DNA from: Gracilaria domingensis
Lineage: Eukaryota; Rhodophyta; Florideophyceae; Gracilariales; Gracilariaceae
Direction: 5' to 3'
DNA: 64,000 bases
NCBI GenBank assembly: GCA_022539475.1
Contig: VCMS01000318.1
Span: 32,091-96,090, forward strand
Made by a program: the position numbers and the translations under genes. How positions within the stretch are numbered: the stretch's first letter is position 1; each line of letters begins with the position of its first letter. Positions 21,488-33,000 of this stretch are shown piece by piece. Under the pieces are notes generated by a model. The model had not been told where the DNA came from. It made no database searches and was given only the letters and a program-made list of their open reading frames with translations.

Positions 21488-23086
21488 TCAATCTACTTGG
21501 GCTTTGTCCAGCGCAGCCGATATCGGTGTCCGTGTGTGACGGTGGTACTGTCGCACCTTAGATCGAGGCAAGTGCTCGATAGGCTCGTGTGTGTCCTTTG
21601 ACGAAGCACAGCCGTACCAATGAATTCGATACAATAGCTCTCCATCAGAGGCGTAGCTGTGACAGATCAGACGGTCCATAACATACTCCCTGTCGAGGAC
21701 ACGCAGCTCAGTGTGCGGTTTGGTTCCTGTTTCCTCTTCTGAGGTGTCGCTACTAGCGCTCCCTTCTGGGGCATCGTTGCCCAACGGCTTACGTTCGGAT
21801 GGCAGTGCGTTCTGTACGCCAGGTGGTCCTGGTGATGATTGTGTGTTCCTGACATTCAGGCTTCCAGATTGCTGGCTTTTCTTCCGGTGTTGTCGGGCTG
21901 TGACCTTACTTTGGTTTTCTCGAATAGCGGGCTTCCGGATTTCCGGTGAGATCTTCCGTCGTGAGGGTGAACGGTCCGCATTGCGGTGCACCAGCGAGTG
22001 GTGCTGTTGTGCGCGCCGTGGCGCTGTTTCGCTACTCACTGCTAGTGATGGGGCGTGCGCCGTTGCAGGGCTGTGCGCTGCCGATTTGAATTCGTAATTT
22101 CCGTTTTCAGCGGCCACGAGCCTTACAGTAGGCACCTGCCCGGCTCGTGTGCTGTCATCCTCCACTGGAGGTGGGGCGCCGGCGAAGCCAGACACTGGTC
22201 GCAATGTGCGCCTGCCGGCGGTTGCTTCCGTGTTGTTGACGGCTTCATCATTTGGCAAATCGCCAAAATCTCCCGAGGTTGGGTCAGCCGTAACAGCACG
22301 GTCTTTTCGGGCCTACTTCTCTCTTTTCGGACTTCCGGCTTCTCTTGATGCGTTTGCACTCCCGCTGTCCGGCTCCGACGGCCACGCGCGCGTATTTTCG
22401 GCATTCAGCGCGGTGCTTACCACACCCTTTCCCGGCGTGTCGGTCTCATGCTGCACCACAGGGGCTGGGTCCTGTGCTCCCGTCTGTGAGGGCTGTACAG
22501 TACCATCCGCGGGCGCTGCGACGGCTTCTGCAGCAGGTACGCCCTGGTGTTCTTCCGGGTTTCCGGCTTTGTGTTTCACCGAAGTTGTGCGTTCCTCCTC
22601 CAGTTTCCGAGATAGCTGCGCTTTGTTCGCTTCTTTCTGATTGTCCGGCTGTACGTCGCGCGTCCTCGTGCGTCCACCACGACTCGCGCGCGACGTCGGC
22701 ACCTGCCAAGGCACTTCCATTGACGACGGCGACGACGACAGCGAACGACTTGCTTCCTCCTTCCCCTCCTCAGTTGGAGCGTGGGGGGCGGTAGTGAGTA
22801 TGCCTCGTGGGGCTAGTATCCGCGTGCGGACGTAAGCGGGAGTCGAAACTGACCGGTCAGTTTCCGGCTTAGTCGGCAGATCAGCGAGTCCGCGGTTCGA
22901 GTGCGGCAGATAACATGGTTGGACAGGCGTTTCCGTTTTGCCAGTTTTTCCCCCCGTAGATACGGTAGCGGCCCACCAGGGCTGTTGCGATTCCTGAGAA
23001 GCAGGCTTCGGCGCAGGCGTTACGCGATTCCGCGAAAAACGCTCGTGCTCGCCTTTGATCTCAAGAACCAGCGTATTGTCGGTCAC
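21488..23086 (-). pseudogene. Gypsy 1 post-integrase linker and chromodomain
   Basis: Frames 23086-22313 and 22258-21488 encode a Pro/Thr/Glu-rich linker ending in a chromodomain-like segment, LLYRIHWYGC...EPIEHLPRSKV. Chromodomains at the integrase C-terminus direct insertion to heterochromatin. The aromatic cage position equivalent to Tyr-Asp-x-x-x-Asp-Thr is altered (CASSKDTHEP). There is one frameshift near 22,300. Confidence 0.7.
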
Positions 23087-23910
23087 AGAAATAACTCGGT
23101 AAGGGCCGTCCGCGATAAGAGAAGCTTGTGACGCTTTTCCTTCTCAGGGTTGTAGTATTCCTTCCGTATGAAGGCATAGCTGCCTTCTCTGGTCTGAGGG
23201 GCATGTTTGCGCACTCTGGCGTCAAAATTCCGCTTGTACGCGACCTGTGCCTTATCAATGTTCTGCCTAACTGTAGGAATGATGTTCTTGAGCCAGTCCT
23301 TCCAGGCGTCCCTGTGTAAACGGGGTGACGGAAACTTATCCAAAGTTGGCTGTGGTTCCATAGCCACCGAGGGTGGAACGCGTGATAGAACAAGCTCGAA
23401 CGGCGAGATCTGAGTGGTGCAATGAACTTGCGTATTGTAAACATATGTCACCACATTGGTGTATTGGTCCCATGCCGTCGGATGCTCGGCAACGAACAGT
23501 CGCAATGCATTGAGCATTGTGCGGTTAAAACGTTCAACCTGCCCATTACTCTGGAGATGATATATTGTCGTAAACCAGTTTTGGATCCGCAAGATGCGGC
23601 AGACGTTCTGAAAGAAGTTAGCCACAAACTGCCGTCCATTATCCGATAACAGATCAATTGGTGGTCCGTAGACAAAAACCCAGTGTGTAGCGAAAGCATG
23701 GGCGACCGTACTGGCGGTAACCCTCTTCAAAGGCACAGTCCGTACCAGCTTCGAAAAGCGGTCGGTGATCACAAGTAGGAACCGGTTTCCTTGTCGAGTG
23801 CGAATAAACTCACCGAGCAAATCAATAGCCACGAATTCGAGTGGTTTTCTAGGGGGGGAAGTACCAACTTCTTGGAATACTTCCGCAGTTCGACGCAGTT
23901 CTTTGCGCAA
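23083..23910 (-). CDS. Gypsy 1 integrase core, 275 aa frame
   Basis: Catalytic triad visible as Asp in VAIDLL, Asp in LLSDNG and Glu in NGQVERFN. It is followed by the GPY/F-type C-terminal region (AQVAYKRNFDARV). Upstream, the HHCC zinc domain at 23,9-24,2 kb is in other frames, so the ORF start is artificial. Role: insertion of retrotransposon cDNA. Confidence 0.8.
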   Translation of the reverse strand: MRKELRRTAEVFQEVGTSPPRKPLEFVAIDLLGEFIRTRQGNRFLLVITDRFSKLVRTVPLKRVTASTVAHAFATHWVFVYGPPIDLLSDNGRQFVANFFQNVCRILRIQNWFTTIYHLQSNGQVERFNRTMLNALRLFVAEHPTAWDQYTNVVTYVYNTQVHCTTQISPFELVLSRVPPSVAMEPQPTLDKFPSPRLHRDAWKDWLKNIIPTVRQNIDKAQVAYKRNFDARVRKHAPQTREGSYAFIRKEYYNPEKEKRHKLLLSRTALTELFL

Positions 23911-24332
23911 TCAGAACATCAACGAACAGTGGCCTACGCATCGAAAACCATCGATGGCCAGTAGAAGTCTTTCCTCAAGGTGTAGTACAACTTCCTGCCA
24001 CCAGGGTGGGCTCAGAGCTTCGCAGAGTGCGAAAGATGCAGTACTCGCGACTCAAGTTAGTGCGGAACCACAATCTGTGGCTTGTTTCCGACAGTTTAGA
24101 TGAGGAACCCTCGGTCGTTCTCGACGAAAGGCAGTCGTGCTCCACCGTTCAGACGGCTACGAATCTCCGTGCAAAAGAGGTACGTGTGCTGTTCCCGGAT
24201 GAGTTCATCCGGCTTGATCGGTACGAAAGAGCCCGGTTCGGGGTGTGTTTCTGACACGGCTAAAACAGCATCGTAGATGTACCATCCGTCCCAATCTTTA
24301 TCGGCATCACTCGAGCCGTCTTTTGCGAGGAA

Positions 24333-25084
24333 TCACGGTATCTCCAGATCATCGACTAGCCCGGCTTCAGCAGCTGTTTCCAAGCGGGGAAGCGCATCAG
24401 CCTGTGTATTCAGGAGTCCTCTCTTGTACCGAATCTCGAATTCGAACTCGACTAACCAGAATCTCCACCGCATCAAGCGGCCAGATGGCTCTGAAATAGA
24501 GAGAGAGAGAGAGAGAGAGAGAGAATAAACGCAAGGCTGAATGATCGGTATGGTCAATAATTCGATTCCCCATTAAATAGACGCGCAGTGTCTGTAGGGC
24601 CCAGGCCACTGCCAAACATTCTTTCTCGGACATCGATTAATTCCTCTCGTGAACGTTGAGGCTTCTTGACCAATGTCCAATTGGCAATCTTTCGCCATCT
24701 TCTGTAGTCCGGAATAGTGCGCAGCCAACTTGGTAGTTGCTCGCGTCCGTATCGCCGGCATACGACAAACCAGCCCTGGGTAGGGATAAGACTGGTGATG
24801 AGCTGACCGCTTCGACCAGCGATGAGAAAGCCGCAGCCATCGGTCGTCGAATTCTCCCAGTTTCACTGGCTGTTCTTCGCGAAGGAGCTCATTCAATGGG
24901 GCCGCAGTGTCCGCAAAGTTCGGTATGAAGCGGCGATAAACATTAAAAAAGCCGAGAAAAGATCGGAGTTCAGTCTGCGTCTGCGGATGCTAGCCTCTTT
25001 GAAGGATTTCACGCGAACTTCGTCTATCGATAGCCGTCCAGGGCGGATAACGTGGCCGACATACCTGACGTCAGGTAGGTGAAT
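24333..25084 (-). pseudogene. Gypsy 1 RNase H region
   Basis: Reads IPNFADTAAPLNELLRE, DTDASNYQVGCALF, SRSLNVHERN, SEKECLAVAWALQ, TDHSAL and NTQADALPRL across three frames, the RNase H of Gypsy elements. An (AG)13-type microsatellite replaces the codons between TDHSALR and the PSGRLMRW motif. Confidence 0.75.
24498..24524. repeat. (AG)n microsatellite in Gypsy 1 RNase H
   Basis: Uninterrupted AG dinucleotides. The homologous position in Gypsy 2 is ordinary coding sequence, so the microsatellite arose inside the dead element. Confidence 0.95.
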
Positions 25085-25514
25085 GGATGTCCGGATGGTA
25101 TCCATCAGAAAACCCATATTAGAATTACGAAACCTGAAGATGTCCATTTGATCTCCTTAAGATGTCCATATGATATACGTAAATGATGCTCAGATGATTC
25201 ATAAAGTATATCCAAATGATAATCACCTGATACGTATATGATGTACGAAGAGATGTCCATTGGATTTTGTGATGTCCAAGTGATGCACAGCGGATTTCCG
25301 GACATCCATGGGACATATCTTCGTCCATCATATGAAGATCATCGGAATAGTTTCTGTACATCCGAAGGACATGTAAAGGGCATCAATTAGGCGCATCCAA
25401 CGGGGTACCACGGTATATCATTCGGATATCCTGGATGCGCAGAAGATATCCTACTGATGTCCCATAGATGTCCCAATTTTTCATCCGATGGACATCCATT
25501 GCGCATCACTTTAT
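25085..25514. repeat. ATCC/GATGTCC-rich insertion in Gypsy 1 pol
   Basis: About 430 bp of degenerate GATGTCC, GGACATCC, GATATCC and ATGAT words split RT (GTVDS) from the next motif (YVGHVIRPG). At least ten GATGTCC/GGACATC cores on both strands are spaced irregularly at about 10-25 bases. Nothing codes. A second insertion of the same style interrupts Gypsy 2 at 60,984-61,400. Confidence 0.75.
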
Positions 25515-25952
25515 CTAACTGTCGACGGTTCCGCTGAAGAACTTACACTTCTTGAGCTTGAGCGTAATGCCTGCATCGCGTAGGATTCGCATCACATCCC
25601 GTACGTGGGTCAAGTACTCGTCCAGATTGATGGAGTAGACGATGATGTCGTCCAGGTAAACCAGGCAAGTCTTCCACTTGAAGCGGGCGAGCAAAATATC
25701 CAAAGCTCTCTGAAATGAGGCTGGCGCGTTTTTCAACCCAAAGGGCATCCGATTGAATCCGTGCAATTCTTCATGACAAACGAAGGCTTTCTTTTCACGA
25801 TCTTCGGCCCTCATGGCAACTTGCCAATAGCCCCAATTCGCGTCTAGGGTTGTGAACACTTTCGCGTCGCCCAACGAATGGATGCACTCATCCATTCGTG
25901 GGATATGTTATACGTCGTGGATCGTGGCCGCGTTCAGCTTGCGGTAATCGAT
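25515..25952 (-). pseudogene. Gypsy 1 reverse transcriptase palm
   Basis: From IDYRKLNAAT through DECIHSLG, TTLDANWGYWQV, MPFGLKNAPASFQRA and LVYLDDIIVYS. A TAA replaces the Tyr codon after IHDV. The catalytic Asp residues remain. The frame begins abruptly at the inverted-repeat boundary, so the fingers domain is absent. Confidence 0.85.
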
Positions 25953-25985
25953 CGTCTGTCTCTTGCAGATGCTAGGTTTTGGCGA

Positions 25986-26065
25986 GGGTCGTCCAGTAAA
26001 TCTTTTGAAAAAAATATCGAGATCAATTATTTCAAAATTTGGAGATAATTGCTTGGGTCGTCCAG
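25986..26065 (+). promoter_or_regulatory. Subterminal GGGTCGTCCAG repeats, left end (2 copies)
   Basis: Identical 11-mers at 25,986-25,996 and 26,055-26,065, within 115 bases of the tip. They are candidate transposase-binding sites by analogy with subterminal motifs of other DNA transposons. Confidence 0.55.
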
Positions 26066-26432
26066 AATCGCTGTGCAGTAAATACTGGTGGGTTTTCCAC
26101 TCGTGCTATTTCTTTAGTCGAGGGCTACCTGAACGGTATTTCGCGAAGTCTAGGTTCAGTTTCCATTAAGGTGCACATTACACGATACCTTCTGCGGAAT
26201 GATACCCTGCAACGCATGGAATACTGGTGCTTGTACAGACTATGCCCTTTTTGAAATCATACCGTTTTATTCGTATCTATTCTTCTATCGACCGCTTTTG
26301 ATAACCACTACTTCGCTATATTACATGTACCATTTCCCCATGATTGAGCGGGTGTAGATACAATCTGCGGCAGCTGCCGCGGACTGCACCTGCACCAAAT
26401 TGCGGTATCGGTAGAACACATACGCACCCCAA

Positions 26433-26461
26433 GAGGATGAGGCGCGGAGCGCCTCATCCTC
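26433..26461. repeat. Conserved hairpin in left terminal repeat
   Basis: GAGGATGAGGCGC, GGA, GCGCCTCATCCTC: a perfect 13-bp stem. The same stem occurs in the right repeat at 56,474-56,502 with a different loop, so the structure is retained. Confidence 0.9.
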
Positions 26462-26759
26462 TCGGTTCCTCAAGTAGTGAACCAAGTAAGGAACCATGCC
26501 CAGATGCATACGCGTTGCACGTTCAATTCACCTGCACCTCGTGAGCTACATCCGCATCAGAATTCATTTACCTGTATACGCAAGCAGAAAGTATCCATAA
26601 GTTAGTCAATGCTCTGTTGAATACATTTGAAATGCGATGGAGCGTACCATTGATAAAGCAAAACAGAAACGTTGCGCTAGAAGAGTCGATGTATCTAGTA
26701 AATCGCAAAAGGAAGAAGAAGGGAAGGGATCGGTTAGAATAGCAACAATCCATTCATCG

Positions 26760-27260
26760 TAAAGCGCGAAAAGTGTCGAAGCGAGAACTCACAAGCAAGG
26801 ACACCAAGAATGCCCATGCAGCAAAAATACCGCAAGATGCGATAAACGAGAGGGCAGCCTATGTCACAACCAAGTACCAGAATCGCCTATCCCGCGAGCC
26901 AGTCAATCAAGATCACCAATACAGGAAGATCAACGTAAGGCGCGAGAAGAGAGGCGAGCCTATGCCGCGACCAAGTCTACCAATATCGCCAATGCACCAA
27001 AAGTAACGCAAGACGCGAGAAAAGAGAGACGATCTTATGCCGCAACCTAGTCAACCGAGATAGCCAATGGTCAACCTATCGCGCAAGCCAGTCAACCAAT
27101 ATCGCCAATACACCAAAATTAGTGCAAGACGGGAGAAGAGAGAAGAATCTAGGCGCAACCAAGTCAACCAAGATCGCCAACAAACCAAAAGTAGCGCAAG
27201 ACGTGAGAAACTAGAGCCTATGGCGCAACAAAGTGAACCAAAAACGGCAATACAGCATGA
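26760..27260 (+). repeat. Degenerate minisatellite, about 72-78-bp period, inside the left terminal repeat
   Basis: Five to six imperfect units share GTAGCGCAAGACG(C/T)GAGAA ... GCGCAACCAAGTCAACCAAG ... ATCGCCAATA. The frames stay open and give Arg/Lys/Gln-rich peptides (SARREK, VNQDRQ), but these look like translated repeats, not a gene. Absent from the right terminal repeat, so it was gained or expanded on this side. Confidence 0.65.
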
Positions 27261-27829
27261 GAGGTTACACGAAGAGTCAGAGATAGATCTTGAGAGACGA
27301 AATGAAATCGGTGGCGTAATTACAATCGTTGGGAACGTCGGAATAAATACAAGAGAGGCACACCAAAGAGTGGTTACCTTCTTGAAGAAATAGAACGAGT
27401 TGAAAGGTGAAAACGGGAACCCGGTAACCCAAAGATTATTTTCTGCCGTTACGATGTTGCATAGCGCGAAAAAACGTGGTGAGGATGGGTTAGTTTATAG
27501 CAAAGATACGTAGAAGGATATGGAAGAACGTACGAAAAGACTGCACGGAATACATCCGTGAGATACGGATAATGTCCGCTTTATGGAGGCGTCCATTAAG
27601 CGGGGAAGCGTACCTCATTCTCTTTCTCCGCCCTCTACTTCGTAGCGAGTGCGAGGGCGGAAAAAAATACGACGGAGCGAAGTATAACGCGAGGATGTGA
27701 ATGGCACAGATCACGACGGTAATGGAAGGTCGGACGTCGGACGCGCGGGGCCGGCGGCGGAGGGAAGAGATTTGTTTTACTGGGCGAGATTGGACAGGTG
27801 TACAGCGTACAACGTTGCGAAATCACAGG

Positions 27830-28020
27830 GTGTTCTTGACAAGGTGCGACACGCGAGGGATTTGTACCCATGAATAGGGATACAGGTGGATGGGGGTATT
27901 GGACTGAGTACTGTGAAAGGAGTAGTGAAGGCTGGTGCAAACATTTCAGTTGCAGGATCTGCCATCTTTGGCTCGAGTAACCCAGCTCATGTCATATCTG
28001 GTTTTAGAAAGGTTGTTTAG
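27830..28020 (+). pseudogene. Ribulose-phosphate 3-epimerase C-terminal fragment (left copy)
   Basis: Reads the C-terminal barrel strands of RPE: VLDKVRHARDLYP, then GIQVDGGIG and [21 protein letters not shown], with an in-frame TGA after YP. It starts exactly at the terminal-repeat boundary and lacks all N-terminal catalytic residues. Inverted duplicate of 36,852-37,042. Confidence 0.85.
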
Positions 28021-28657
28021 AGATAGTAGCATAAAATTGTTGTTTATTACACTGTTATCTTTACGTGTTATCATAACTATATTCTCCGCCTCTCTTGGAG
28101 ATGTATTTCTCTTGTGTCTCAACCTGGACAGAATGTGAGAGAACATCAATATATCCCCAGTGGATGCTGAGAGCCAGGATGAACTACTCTACGTGCTATC
28201 ATTATTACACATCCGGTGTCGAGTGGTGACATATTCTTTATTTGTCACAACCCACACAGGATGTGACAGAAGAAGATGCTCCGAGTCGAGACGGAGGGTG
28301 AGCTACTCTAAGTACAATAACTACTGCCCAGCTTGCCTCCACTCGCGATATCTTCCTGTTTTGCCATAACCACCGAGTGAGGTTATGGCCGAAGAGAAAA
28401 ATATCGCCGGCTGAGGCGAGGTGCGTGGCGAGTATGTGAGCGCGAAAGAGGGGACAGAGGGGTGGCGCTTAAATAGTGGAAGGTGCAGAGGTGTACAGTA
28501 GATGTTTTGGCGGGAAAGGGGATGAGGGAAGAAGGAAAAATCATGGTGCTGGATATAGCCCGTGTGGTTGGACAGTGGGGTTGGACAGCACAGCTTAATT
28601 CGACTGCACTGTATCGCAGCGAAAACTTCGATCCATCTACTTCTCCTTCTTCTGAAG

Positions 28658-29567
28658 ATGTCGAACGGATAAGTGAAGAATGAGGAGCTGTTGGCGCTGT
28701 TGGAGCGGAAGGAGGTACCGGGGACTCCGTCACTAAGGCAGGAAGTCTGGTCGGATGTCGCAGAAGAAGGAAGTGGAAGATGAAGGAAAGAAGTGTGGGG
28801 CGAGGAGAGGGGATGGTGATGAGGTGGAGAAGAGTGTAGAATTGGATGTGGAGGGGCTCGCAATGGAGAGAGGGGGTGCGGTGCATCTGAGTCAGTTAGA
28901 AGTTGGAGACCAGATAGAGAGTGAGGGCGGAGAGGGTGACAGGGAGATGCGGCTCGTGGGTGACATGAAGGCCAGGGTGGGGATGTTGGGGTTGTGACGA
29001 AGGAGCGACTGGACGATGGCATTGTGGAGATTGTAACGGATATGGGCGGTGTGGTGCTGAGTGGGGGTGGTAGTGGTGTTTTGGGTGAGGTGATTTCGAG
29101 CCTGCGGAATTTCTTGTCTTTATCAGGAGTGGAGATGAGGAATCATGTGTATGGGATAGTGGAGTGTGCGGGAAGGGAGGTTGGAGAGTTGCGAGAGGAG
29201 AATAGGGTTCTGAACGAGAGGTTGGACGTGCTGGAGAAGGAGGTGAGGGAGCTGGGCAAGAGGCAAAGATTGGTGGAAGAGAAGAATATGAAAGGAGGTG
29301 TGGAAGGAAAGACGCAGAAGGAAAGTGCGGGAAGGGTGGCGGTGCAGAAGGGGTCCCCTATGACACCGAAGACAAAGGGTGGTGGGGTTAGCGATGGGAA
29401 GAGCCGTCTGAAGAAGAGGCGTAAGGAGGTGAAGAAGGTGGTGGAAGGTGCCGCGGGAGGGAGTCGGGGCTCCGGTGTTGACTGGGTTTAGGAGCGCGGC
29501 AGAGGTAGCGCGGACGGCGAAGGGGATTCTGAGGAGACAGGAGGAGAGAAGGATAGGAGGGATGTGA
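28658..29567 (+). pseudogene. Broken copy of the coiled-coil ORF
   Basis: Corresponds to the intact 310-aa ORF at 36,220-35,291, with early stops after MSNG and a frame change near 28,990. The central coiled-coil (GELREENRVLNERLDVLEKE) and the basic tail (SRLKKRRKEVKK) are still readable. Confidence 0.8.
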
Positions 29568-30039
29568 AGCCGTTTTGGGGCGAGGCGCGTATACGAGAAT
29601 GCGGAGAGTTGCCCACCTCACTTCTACGAAATGACGTTTGCGCAGACGGAGAGGTAGGATGCGAAAGCGTGATGTGCGAGAAATGGGTAAAGAGTAGGGG
29701 TGGTGTGGAATGGCAAGAAATGATGGGATGAGTGAATCGGGATGAATTGCGATCGGCATTTCAACATGGGAGAAAATGGAAAGGCAAACCAGCACGAGCG
29801 CAGTTTTGAGAGAGGATCGCGGAAAAGAGTGGATGGGGTGGTGCGGCGAAGTAGAACCTCTACAAAGACTAGGAGACCCAAGAATTAAACTGCGCGAGAT
29901 GGAATTTAATATTCCAAAATTTCTTAATTTTTTGAGTGCCAGTCTTAGCAACCCCCTTGCGCGCCCCAAGTAGCGCAAAAACTAGCTTAGTGTTCAAAGC
30001 GAACAGACTATATTCCACTTTGCAGAACACAGAAGTACG

Positions 30040-33000
30040 GTGCTGCTAACGATAACTCCAAGTATCGCCAGTCCAGGTGGAACGTAAATTACAATACCCA
30101 TGGGCGTTTCGGCCGTCATCCACTTGACGTACTTCATAGGACAGGAACGGGATCAAATGCGTCGAAGAAATCTTTCAACTGTGATGAAGCTGGATGTCGT
30201 GCATCCCAATGCCCGAGACCACTTGACTTTGAACGCATTGCTCGCAACAAAGCTTCCTACTTCGCCAACAAGAATGCACAAAAATCGGTGAACATGTGTG
30301 ATACTCTTGTGAAATTTGCTCGGGAACTGTATGACGAACTTGACGAGGCAAACGCGTCTTTGGATGGTGGCTGAAGCCAGTGCAGCGATGAAACGGCGGC
30401 GGCAAACTTTGAAACTTCTATGGCCTCATTGGACACCGTTTCCGCCGGACAAACCAACGGTGATTTCGAGAATGCTTTTGACGAGTGTTTTCAATGCACA
30501 GCCTACTTAGCCGCGAGACGCTGCCCATAAGGCTCAAGAATTCGAATTGATCCTCGAAGGTTGTTCAGTGCGCTCGTTGCATAGGCTACCACCGTCGTTC
30601 TCCGTTTCACCGCAAGTCCCGTATACCTGGTTGACGCCTTGTTTGCGTGAACAATATCCAGCATCCTCATCAGCCACGCTATTATTAGGATAGGTTTGAC
30701 GGAGCATGTCTCGACAGTAGTGCTGCGAAATCTGTCATTGGACTGCAACAAGCTAAGGCTTACCACCTCATGTCTGGGTTGAGAATGAAGCTGAAGCACG
30801 CATGGTACTCTTTTTTGTATGGTAATGATGTTCGGAACAGTCTAAGTAAAGCGTCCATCCGCATCCCTCCCCAATGGTGGTTTCTTACCCCTCAATGTCG
30901 ACGTCGTGTTAGCTGATGTCCACCTCCTTATTGGCTTGCACGTGATGGATCGGGAGTCTCTAGTACCGGACAATGTGGAGAACATTCTAGACTGCCGCTC
31001 TGCTGGTTGGCATACACCCATTGTGCGTAAATTTGGTCATCTTTTCGTTGAGTGGGATACTCCTCGCATCCTGTTCACGCATACCGAGCTGAAGAAACTC
31101 CACTTACTTTTTTTTCACCCCAATGTAAAGAAGTTGTACAACTTACTGCGCCGAGCACATCCCGACGACGTCAACGCGGATACACGAAAGACCTTAGAAG
31201 ATATCGCTGCCCGATGTCGCATTTTTCAGTCCATTTCGCTGCCCCATACCGCTTCCGAGTCTCCATCTCTCGGGAAAGCTCACGTTCAATCACGAACTGG
31301 CTATCGATCTGATGTGGCTCGAAGGTAATCCAATCCTTCATATTGTAGATACACATACTCGTTATCAGAATGCGATAGTACTGAAGGGTGATTCTGCACA
31401 GGACGTATGGAATGCATTTGTCGATGGGCTTCTGTATACGTCGGGTATCCAAACTGCATACGCTCCAACTCCGCTAAGATTTTACCTCTAAGTTCTGGAA
31501 CGATGTGACGTCTTTGCACGGAATTGATGTCCAGATATCTGGCATTTAGAGCCATAACTCCATTGGCCTGGGGAAGAGATACCATCACCTTCTGCGTCGT
31601 GGTTTTAAGGTTGTCCGCAGCGATCATCACTCGCTCGATCCCAAAGTTGCTCTCCGTCTCGCAGTCAAAGGATCAACGACACTATGGGCCCCGAAGATTA
31701 TGTCCCGACTTTGTTGGTATATGATGTTGCTGCCAACCGCGAACTCGAGCGCCTCAAATCCGCTCTCGAATCTTTCCGTTCTGCCCCCTGCTCCGATGTA
31801 CACGTCACTGAAGTACTCTCACCTCGCCATCCCCGTTCTTGCTTGCCCCAGTTTGACGCTGTCAAGGTAAAGGAACTTTCTGGTCCAGCAGCTCGCTCTG
31901 TTTCTGAAACTGTTTGTCGCGAGGAAGTACCCTCGGACGCCAACGTTATGGGTGGCCGTTTCGTGCTTCCTATCAAAAACAAGGGCACCGACGAAGAGGT
32001 TTATAAAGCTCGTTTCGTTGTTCAGGGCCATACGGACGCAGAAAAAGCGCTACTTGTGCATCAGAGCACTACCGTGAAGCAAAGTTCTATCCTTATGTTG
32101 ATCGTCCTCGCTGCCATCTTTGATTTTAGTCTCTGGTCTCAGGACATCTCGCAAGCCTACCTCCCTTCATCTCGTCAGCTTTTGCGCGACGCATATGTTA
32201 ATCTTAGCGATGAGTTCCATCTATCCCATGATCATCTGTTGAAGCTCTTGAAGCCCTTGTATGGACTGTCTGAAAGTGGCGACCACCGGCATGCGACTTT
32301 CGCACGGCATCTTCGTGACGACCTTTTGATGCGCCCTATTTCTACTGACCTTGCCCTTTTCTTTCGCACTATTCATGGAAAGCTGTTTGGACTCATGGGT
32401 ACTCACGTGGACGACACACTGACTGCCGGCAATGACGATTTTCATTCTGCTTCTCGCACGACTGACCAATCTTGACTCGAAGCCAAAGAAATATGATTCA
32501 TTCGTGTTTGCTGGACTTCAGGTAGAGCAGGTAGATCAAGGGTATCTTATACACCAGGAATGATACTGTAATCGCCTTTCAGTACTCTCCAAAGACTGTT
32601 CCTTCCATGACTTTCGCTGCCGTCGTCAGAGGCTGCATGGTTGTCACACACACGTCCTGACATAGCTGTGGAAGTGAATCTTCTCTCCCAAGTTACAGAG
32701 AAGACCTGGTGCCGTGATGTACTAAAGCGCGTGAACGGTATCGTGAATTACGTACAGGAAGCTCCTCGTCATGGTATTCTCCAGCAACCACTTGATCGAA
32801 GCTCTTTGTGTCTTAAAGTATTCTGTGATGCATCCTTTTCCAACGCGATCAACTTTCGTTCACAACCTGGATTTATGGATGTACTATGTGATGCTACTGG
32901 GAAGTGCAACGTCCTGCATTACGCGAGCTACAAGTCAAAGCGTGTTGTTTGTTCTGTCCTGCGTGCCGAAGTCTACGCCTTTGCCGACGCTTTCGACTTT

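Larger units (their letters stand above)
21488..25952 (-). mobile_element. Gypsy chromovirus 1, decayed and 5'-truncated
   Basis: Minus-strand order from right to left: reverse transcriptase (from IDYRKLN), RNase H, integrase, low-complexity linker, chromodomain. Gag, protease and the RT fingers are missing because similarity stops exactly at the inverted terminal repeat of the giant element at 25,953. It carries stops, frameshifts, an (AG)n expansion and a 430-bp ATCC-rich insertion. Protein motifs match the better-preserved Gypsy 2 at 59.9-64 kb. Confidence 0.85.
25953..27829 (+). repeat. Left long terminal inverted repeat
   Basis: Inverted match to 57,003-55,765, with high identity over long blocks (e.g. 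ATTGCTTGGGTCGTCCAG and CTGCAACGCATGGAATACTGG). It is longer than the right copy because about 700 bp of minisatellite-like sequence sits at about 26,700-27,410. The inner edge is ...AAATCACAGG, directly joined to the ribulose-phosphate epimerase fragment. Confidence 0.9.
27830..30032 (+). repeat. Left arm of a nested 2.2-kb inverted duplication
   Basis: Inverted match to 37,042-34,856 over its whole length, including the epimerase fragment, the intergenic CCCCAGTGGA(T/C)GCTGAGAG repeats, the coiled-coil ORF and the distal CTTTGCAGAACACAG end. Divergence is visibly higher than between the Copia LTRs. Confidence 0.9.

Noticed and set aside
25951-25969. The shared 16-base tip treated as a target-site duplication
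   Set aside because: The two copies are in inverted, not direct, orientation, so they belong to the terminal repeats.
26773-27393. Basic ORFs of 77 and 108 aa in the left terminal repeat
   Set aside because: Translated minisatellite units; absent from the right terminal repeat.
28321-29022. 233-aa Ser/Pro/His-rich minus-strand ORF
   Set aside because: Antisense of the broken coiled-coil ORF in the left arm.
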